A stretch of DNA of 64,000 nucleotides. Source: Eubacterium sp. Its GTDB lineage: Bacteria; Bacillota; Clostridia; Lachnospirales; Lachnospiraceae. The position numbers and the translations under genes were made by a program. Positions 59,257 to 64,000 of the stretch are shown here, piece by piece. Each line of letters starts with the position of its first letter. The first letter of the stretch is position 1. Under the pieces are notes generated by a model. It saw only the letters and a list, made by a program, of their open reading frames with translations. It did no database searches and had not been told where the DNA came from. The stretch lies in the NCBI GenBank assembly GCA_022794015.1, contig JAAWDZ010000060.1:31009-95008 (forward strand), given 5' to 3'.

Positions 59257-61380
59257 ATGGACAAATGCAGTGGATATTATAATGCAGCGGAAATTTTCGG
59301 AGAAAACGTATTTAACGATTCCGTAATGCAGGAGCGTCTCCCCAAGAAGGTGTACCAGAGGTTAAAGGAGATTATCCGCGGTGGCAAGGAGCTAGATCTG
59401 GCAACAGCCGATGTCATTGCACATGAGATGAAAGAGTGGGCCATTGAAAAAGGCGCGACGCATTATACACACTGGTTTCAGCCGTTAACTGGCGTTACAG
59501 CCGAGAAGCATGATGCGTTTATTACGGCTCCTATGGAGAATGGAAAGGTTTTGATGAGCTTTTCCGGAAAAGAACTGATTAAGGGAGAGCCGGATGCGTC
59601 TTCCTTTCCGTCCGGGGGATTGCGGGCAACGTTTGAGGCGAGGGGCTATACGGCATGGGATTGTACTTCTCCGGCATTTGTAAGGCAGGATGCGGCAGGA
59701 GCCACGCTTTGTATCCCGACGGCGTTTTGTTCCTACACAGGGGAAGCGCTCGATCAGAAGACGCCGCTGCTTCGTTCCATGGAAGCAGTCAATGAGCAGG
59801 CAATGCGTCTGATTCGCCTGTTTGGAAACAAGACGTCGCGGAAGGTGACAGCATCCGTCGGACCGGAGCAGGAATATTTCATTGTGGACAGAGAGAAGTA
59901 TTTAAAGAGAAAGGATTTGATTTTTACCGGACGTACCTTATTTGGCGCAATGCCGCCGAAGGGACAGGAAATGGATGATCATTACTTCGGTACGATAAGA
60001 GAGCGGATTGCCGCTTACATGAGGGATGTCAATGTGGAGCTCTGGAGACTGGGCGTATCCGCCAAGACGCAGCATAACGAGGTTGCTCCGGCGCAGCATG
60101 AGCTGGCTCCGATTTATGCATCTGCAAATGTAGCGGTAGACCACAACCAGCTGGTCATGGAAACCCTGAAAAAGGTAGCGGGCCGTCATGGTTTGCAGTG
60201 TCTGCTGCATGAGAAGCCGTTTGCGGGGGTAAACGGTTCCGGTAAGCATAACAACTGGTCCATTACGACAGACGACGGAATTAACCTTTTAGATCCGGGC
60301 GTAACGCCGCACGAGAATTTCCAGTTTCTGCTCGTTTTGACCTGTATCTTAAAAGCGGTTGATATCCATGCGGATTTGCTGCGCGAGGCGGCAGCCGATG
60401 TGGGAAACGATCACAGGCTTGGCGCAAACGAAGCGCCGCCAGCCATTATTTCCGTTTATTTAGGCGAACAGCTGGAGGACGTGATAAAACAGCTCATCAG
60501 TACCGGTGAAGCCACCCACAGCATTTCCGGGAGCAAGCTTGAAACAGGCGTAAAGACGCTGCCGGATTTTATGAAAGACGCGACAGACCGAAACCGTACG
60601 TCTCCGTTTGCATTTACCGGCAACAAATTTGAGTTCCGTATGATTGGTTCTCAGGATTCTATCGCCCAGGCAAATATCGTACTGAATACCATCGTCGCAG
60701 AGGCGTTTTCGGAGGCTTGTGACGTATTGGAAAACAGCAGCGATTTTGAACAGGCGCTGCATGATCTGATTAAGAAGAATGCGACGGATCATCGAAGGAT
60801 TGTATTCAATGGAAACGGTTATTCCGAGGAATGGGTAGAGGAGGCATTAAGACGCGGACTGCCAAATATTACCTCTATGGTAGATGCGATTCCTTCTCTC
60901 AATACAGAGAAATCAGTTCGCCTGTTTGAAAAATTCGGCGTATTTACCAGAGCAGAGCTGAATTCCCGTGTTGAGGTTGAGTATGAAACTTATGCGAAGA
61001 AAATCAACATTGAAGCCAGGTCTATGATTGATATTGCAGGAAAACAGATTATCCCGTCGGTGATTAAGTACACTACTGTGCTGGCCAATTCGGTGGCTGC
61101 GGTTCAAAGTGTCTGTGATGCTGATATAAGCGTGCAGCAGGGGCTGCTTTCTGAAGTATCTGCACTGCTTGCCGAAACAAAAAGCGCGCTGTCCAAATTA
61201 GAGAAGCTTGCTGGCCAGGGTATTGTCATGGAGGAAGGCAGAGAGCAGGCTGTATTCTACAGGGATAAAGTAATGTCTGCTATGGCAGAGCTCAGAAGTC
61301 CGGTGGATAAGCTGGAAATGATTGTAGATAAGGATATGTGGCCGATGCCGTCGTACGGCGATTTGATTTTTGAGGTTTGA
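59257..61380 (+). CDS. Glutamine synthetase type III
   Basis: A 707-residue GSIII (GlnN type), much longer than GSI (about 440). Landmarks are [54 protein letters not shown] and [11 protein letters not shown], which match the GS active-site regions. GSIII joins ammonium to glutamate using ATP. ATG 59257 is behind AGGAGG. It leads a nitrogen cluster with glnB and amtB. Confidence 0.95.
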   Translation: MDKCSGYYNAAEIFGENVFNDSVMQERLPKKVYQRLKEIIRGGKELDLATADVIAHEMKEWAIEKGATHYTHWFQPLTGVTAEKHDAFITAPMENGKVLMSFSGKELIKGEPDASSFPSGGLRATFEARGYTAWDCTSPAFVRQDAAGATLCIPTAFCSYTGEALDQKTPLLRSMEAVNEQAMRLIRLFGNKTSRKVTASVGPEQEYFIVDREKYLKRKDLIFTGRTLFGAMPPKGQEMDDHYFGTIRERIAAYMRDVNVELWRLGVSAKTQHNEVAPAQHELAPIYASANVAVDHNQLVMETLKKVAGRHGLQCLLHEKPFAGVNGSGKHNNWSITTDDGINLLDPGVTPHENFQFLLVLTCILKAVDIHADLLREAAADVGNDHRLGANEAPPAIISVYLGEQLEDVIKQLISTGEATHSISGSKLETGVKTLPDFMKDATDRNRTSPFAFTGNKFEFRMIGSQDSIAQANIVLNTIVAEAFSEACDVLENSSDFEQALHDLIKKNATDHRRIVFNGNGYSEEWVEEALRRGLPNITSMVDAIPSLNTEKSVRLFEKFGVFTRAELNSRVEVEYETYAKKINIEARSMIDIAGKQIIPSVIKYTTVLANSVAAVQSVCDADISVQQGLLSEVSALLAETKSALSKLEKLAGQGIVMEEGREQAVFYRDKVMSAMAELRSPVDKLEMIVDKDMWPMPSYGDLIFEV

Positions 61381-61410
61381 TCCGAAAAACTTCCCCATAA
61401 AAGGGAGGAA

Positions 61411-61434
61411 GCCAGGCAACATATGTTGCCTGGC
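61411..61434. repeat. Perfect 24-bp palindrome after glnA
   Basis: GCCAGGCAACATATGTTGCCTGGC is fully self-complementary and lies 31 bases past the glnA stop. It has no T-run, so it is not a classic terminator. It may be an operator, an RNA-stabilising hairpin or a weak terminator. Confidence 0.75.
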
Positions 61435-61451
61435 AGAAAGATTATGAAAAA

Positions 61452-61481
61452 TTGTATCTGGTTTTTATGACCATCTTTAAT
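61452..61481 (+). promoter_or_regulatory. Possible promoter of glnB
   Basis: TTGTAT (61452-61457), an 18-bp spacer and TTTAAT (61476-61481). Downstream, AGTGAA/TTCACT can form a hairpin, and a T-run at about 61528-61534 lies 10 bases further on, upstream of the glnB ribosome binding site. Confidence 0.4.
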
Positions 61482-61591
61482 ATAAATGTCAGAAGTGAAG
61501 AAATCGTGTTCACTGGATGAAATTTTTTTAAAGGTTAGATGAATAAAATGTGAACAATGGATAATATTGGGAAAGAAGGAGGACATTTTTT

Positions 61592-61930
61592 ATGAAGAAA
61601 CTGGAAATTATCATTAAACCGGAAAAACTGGAGGATTTGAAGGAAGTGCTTTCCACCTGTGAGGTCAGCGGCCTGAATATTGTAAACAGCATGGGCTACG
61701 GCAACCAGAAGGGTGTCATTAAAACCTATCGGGGCGCATCTTACAATGTGACGCTGCTGCCTAAAATCAAGGTGGAAACAGTTGTTTCGGATGATGCGGC
61801 ACAGGGGCTGATTGACAAAATCGTAGACGAAATCAATACCGGAAACTTTGGCGACGGTAAAATATTCGTATACGACGTACAGGATGCCGTCCGGATCCGA
61901 ACGGGAGAGCATGGAGAAGAGGCTTTGTAG
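61592..61930 (+). CDS. glnB: Nitrogen regulatory protein PII
   Basis: PII senses 2-oxoglutarate and ATP/ADP and controls AmtB and nitrogen enzymes. The 112 residues have the T-loop region NQKGVIKTYRGASYNVTLLPKIKVE with Tyr at the modifiable position, and the C-terminal signature TGNFGDGKIFVYDVQDAVRIRTGE. AAGAAGGAGGAC precedes the ATG. Lying directly before amtB, it fits the GlnK role of gating that channel. Confidence 0.96.
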   Translation: MKKLEIIIKPEKLEDLKEVLSTCEVSGLNIVNSMGYGNQKGVIKTYRGASYNVTLLPKIKVETVVSDDAAQGLIDKIVDEINTGNFGDGKIFVYDVQDAVRIRTGEHGEEAL

Positions 61931-61989
61931 GATTTTTTTGAGGAACGCCGGTTTTATAGGCGATAGGAATACGCAAGTGACGTTATCAA

Positions 61990-62041
61990 TGGGGATAACA
62001 GGCGAAGGCAGAAGTGTTTTTGCGCGTTACCCTGTTTTTTT
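61990..62041 (+). terminator. Terminator inside the amtB leader
   Basis: GGG.TAAC (61991-61999) pairs with GTTACCC (62026-62032) around an inner GGCG/GCGC pairing, followed by TTTTTTT (62035-62041). It lies between glnB and amtB and about 60 bases before the amtB ribosome binding site, so it would separate or regulate expression of the two. Confidence 0.65.
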
Positions 62042-62112
62042 ATGCTCAAAATCCCTGTTGACCGGGTAAAAAGCCAAAAATTTATCCGGAAGAAAAAAAG
62101 GAGGAAAAAATT

Positions 62113-63309
62113 ATGGATATGAAAGTCTGGTTTTTGATGGGAGCAGCGTTAGTGTTTTTTATGCAGTGTGGATTTGCCATGGTGGAGGCTGGATTTACCA
62201 GGGCAAAAAACGTGGGCAATATTACGATGAAGAATTTAATGGATTTCTGCATCGGTACGGTTGCGTTTTATTTGTTGGGATATAATCTTCTCTGCGGGGA
62301 AGGAACATTATTTGGGTGGGGCTTAAACCCATTTGCTGATTTTGCTGTGACGGACTGGTCGAACTTCGTATTTAACCTGGTGTTCTGTGCAACGGCGGCG
62401 ACGATTGTGTCCGGAGCAATGGCAGAGCGGACAAAATTTGCGACATATTGTGTGTACAGCTTTATTATCAGTTTGATTGTTTATCCGGTAGAAGCCCACT
62501 GGGTATGGGGCGCGACGCCATGGCTTACGGATATTGGTTTTACGGATTTTGCGGGATCGGCATGTATCCATACGGTTGGAGGCGTAACGGCTTTGATTGG
62601 CGCGGCCATGCTTGGGCCGCGGATTGGTAAATATACCAAAGACGGTAAGTCGCGTCCGATTCTGGGGCATAACCTTTTAGTTGGAGCATTGGGCGTATTT
62701 ATACTGTGGTTTGGATGGTATGGATTTAATGGAGCGGCTGCAAGTGACACGCTGCAGCTTTCACAGATTTTTGCAACAACAACGATTGCGCCGGCGGCAG
62801 CAACCTGTACGGCGATGATTTATACCTGGATCAGGAACGGAAAGCCGGATGTGACGATGTCATTGAATGGATCGCTTGCAGGATTGGTTGCAATTACGGC
62901 AGGATGTGCAAATGTGGATGCGGCAGGCGCGTTTATTATTGGCGCGGTTGCAGGAGTGCTTTGTACAGCATCCGTTTATATTGTGGAGGATAAGTTAAAA
63001 GTAGATGACCCGGTGGGCGCTGTTTCGGTACATGGCGTATGCGGAATTTTCGGTACGGTTGCAGTAGGATTGTTTGATTATACGGATGGATTGTTTTACG
63101 GAGGCGGTTTTCGTCATCTGGGAATTCAGCTCTTAGGACTGGGATGTATCATTGCCTGGGTTGCAGTGACGATGTCGATTGTATTTGTGGTATTGAAAAA
63201 GACAATTGGGCTTCGGGTTACGGCACAGGAGGAGATAGAAGGACTGGATTCTACGGAGCATGGACTGGAATCCGGATATGCAGATTTCCTGCTGAGGGAA
63301 TTGCATTAG
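62113..63309 (+). CDS. amtB: Ammonium transporter AmtB
   Basis: A 398-residue membrane channel with about eleven helices. Family landmarks are FFMQCGFAMVEAGFTRAKN, EAHWVWG, FAGSACIHTVGGVTALIGA with one conserved pore His, and VHGVCGIFGTVAVGLF with the twin His region. GGAGGAAAAAAT precedes ATG 62113. It imports ammonium for GSIII and is presumably controlled by the adjacent PII. Confidence 0.97.
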   Translation: MDMKVWFLMGAALVFFMQCGFAMVEAGFTRAKNVGNITMKNLMDFCIGTVAFYLLGYNLLCGEGTLFGWGLNPFADFAVTDWSNFVFNLVFCATAATIVSGAMAERTKFATYCVYSFIISLIVYPVEAHWVWGATPWLTDIGFTDFAGSACIHTVGGVTALIGAAMLGPRIGKYTKDGKSRPILGHNLLVGALGVFILWFGWYGFNGAAASDTLQLSQIFATTTIAPAAATCTAMIYTWIRNGKPDVTMSLNGSLAGLVAITAGCANVDAAGAFIIGAVAGVLCTASVYIVEDKLKVDDPVGAVSVHGVCGIFGTVAVGLFDYTDGLFYGGGFRHLGIQLLGLGCIIAWVAVTMSIVFVVLKKTIGLRVTAQEEIEGLDSTEHGLESGYADFLLRELH

Positions 63310-63358
63310 AAATGCAGCTGCGCAGTCGGCAGTCAGTAAAACAGCAGAACACAATCAT

Positions 63359-63406
63359 TAAAAAGGGCGGCATCAGACCTGTGAACATGGGTCTGTGCCG
63401 CTTTTT
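63359..63406. terminator. Bidirectional terminator between amtB and the minus-strand gene
   Basis: GCGGCATCAGACC and GGTCTGTGCCGC pair over 12 bp around the loop TGTGAACAT, with AAAAA before and TTTTT after. It can stop both amtB and the convergent gene ending at 63420. Confidence 0.92.
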
Positions 63407-63419
63407 GATCGTATACCTC

Positions 63420-63782
63420 TTATTCTGTCAGATACTTCCTGTCCAAATGGTTATGATAGGCAATCATCCCAAGCAATCCTGCGAAAACCTCTGCCATAAC
63501 CAGAACGGCCGATACATATCCCCACGCATCTCCTAAAAAATTACGTAAGAAATAGCCTGACAGAAAGCAGAGATCCATTCCGGTTCCATATAAAATCCAC
63601 ATGATGCCATGCCTGCGGTTATAACCCCTTACATCTATGATCTGTTCCTTTTTGGGCGGTTCTTTTCCCGACCAGAATCCAACGGGATTTTTACTGTTGA
63701 ATTGTACGATTCCAATAATAACGACAGGGGCTGTGCAGATAATCAGGATAAAAAGGCCTCCGATCATTTCTCCGATATTCAT
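63420..63782 (-). CDS. Small membrane protein of unknown function
   Basis: The 120 residues have three predicted membrane helices (about 8-25, 65-85, 90-112) and the stretch NSKNPVGFWSGKEPPKK between helices 1 and 2, resembling small uncharacterised integral proteins of Lachnospiraceae. The start is ATG at 63782 (complement), with AGAGGTGAC upstream; the track's longer version reads through the promoter. Expression is probably controlled by the palindromic site overlapping its -10. Confidence 0.8.
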   Translation of the reverse strand: MNIGEMIGGLFILIICTAPVVIIGIVQFNSKNPVGFWSGKEPPKKEQIIDVRGYNRRHGIMWILYGTGMDLCFLSGYFLRNFLGDAWGYVSAVLVMAEVFAGLLGMIAYHNHLDRKYLTE

Positions 63783-63798
63783 ATTGTCACCTCTTTCA

Positions 63799-63825
63799 AA
63801 TGTACTTTGTAATGCTAAGTACATT
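63799..63825. promoter_or_regulatory. Inverted-repeat operator upstream of the minus-strand gene
   Basis: AATGTACTT and AAGTACATT are exact inverse complements 9 bases apart. The site overlaps the end of the -10 (63823-63828) and lies between the promoter and the ribosome binding site, the usual place for a repressor. The ATGT...ACAT half-sites recall PadR-type operators. No repressor gene is in the window. Confidence 0.75.
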
Positions 63826-63851
63826 ATAAGAGGGTTGGATATGAATGTCAA
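63823..63851 (-). promoter_or_regulatory. Consensus sigma-A promoter of the minus-strand gene
   Basis: On the minus strand the -35 is TTGACA (63851-63846), the spacer is 17 bp and the -10 is TATAAT (63828-63823), a full match to consensus on both elements. The overlapping palindrome predicts tight repression. Confidence 0.9.
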
Positions 63852-63952
63852 CAGAAATTTGGTTCTTTCCAAAGTTAGTTGAAAACAGATGATTTTTCTG
63901 GATAAATGTGGTATACTGAAAACAGATTATTTATGTCATGGAGGTACCGCAT

Positions 63953-64000
63953 ATGGATGAATTCATTAAGCTTTTGGATCCAAGCCTGGATTATGTCAGC
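63953..64000 (+). CDS. Start of an unidentified gene (3' end outside window)
   Basis: ATG 63953 is preceded by CATGGAGGTACC and begins MDEFIKLLDPSLDYVS, 16 codons up to the window edge. A -10-like TATACT lies at 63912-63917. Too little sequence is visible to name a family. Confidence 0.65.
   Translation, partial: MDEFIKLLDPSLDYVS

Noticed and set aside
61848-62069. 73-residue ORF overlapping the glnB end and running into the amtB leader
   Set aside because: It overlaps PII in another frame and covers the leader hairpins, with no recognisable family.

Overview
The window reads as a chromosomal segment of a motile, probably spore-forming Gram-positive Clostridia, most likely Lachnospiraceae. 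The evidence is a fla/che operon in Bacillus/Clostridium order carrying fliY, cheC, cheD and an SwrB-like protein; a T-box leader on thrS; an infC-rpmI-rplT operon with an attenuator leader; hprK, rapZ and whiA together; a Spo0E-like protein; and a type III glutamine synthetase beside PII and AmtB. No rRNA, CRISPR array, prophage or insertion-sequence transposase was seen.

Region 1 (1-29.8 kb) is a nearly unbroken plus-strand flagellar operon: fliF (5' end outside the window), fliG, fliH, fliI, fliJ, a MotE-like gene, fliK, flgD, a small flagellar-operon gene, flgE, motA, motB, fliL, fliM, fliY, cheY, fliO, fliP, fliQ, fliR, flhB, flhA, flhF, flhG, a PilZ protein, cheC, cheD, a small membrane protein, fliA (sigma-28), a FapA/DUF342 protein, a small charged protein, an SwrB-like protein and an MltG-like membrane protein. 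It covers the basal body, switch, stator, export gate, hook, c-di-GMP brake and CheY-P removal. No flbD, cheA, cheB or cheW is present. The one large break is a 346-bp gap before motA with a complex inverted-repeat structure and a good internal sigma-A promoter.

Region 2 (29.8-36.8 kb) is housekeeping and regulation: infC with an ATT start behind an L20-type attenuator leader, rpmI, rplT, galE, tRNA-Glu(CTC), a SEC-C protein, a T-box leader and thrS, a double-DUF1540 Cys-rich protein, an intergenic element with 15-bp perfect terminal inverted repeats, and a Spo0E-like gene whose upstream region has a consensus Spo0A box.

Region 3 (36.8-46.3 kb) is one 3063-residue secreted LacZ-type GH2 beta-galactosidase. 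It has duplicated carbohydrate-binding-like modules, two FIVAR/NPCBM-like units, a stalk of about 370 Ala-rich residues and a C-terminal fibronectin-III-like domain, with no sortase motif.

Region 4 (46.3-56.6 kb) holds ftsH-uvrC, hprK, an M18 aminopeptidase, murB, rapZ, whiA and a diacylglycerol-kinase-family gene. Region 5 (56.6-58.1 kb) is a toxin-antitoxin pair: an MqsR-like toxin and an antitoxin joining an MqsA-type zinc finger and HTH to a Panacea/SocA-like C-terminus. Region 6 (58.1-64 kb) holds fba, the nitrogen genes glnA (type III), glnB and amtB, each with a hairpin plus T-run candidate in its leader, a minus-strand small membrane protein with a consensus promoter and overlapping operator, and the first 16 codons of another gene.

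All coordinates were read by eye from the sequence and the ORF track. Family names rest on motif recognition, not on searches.
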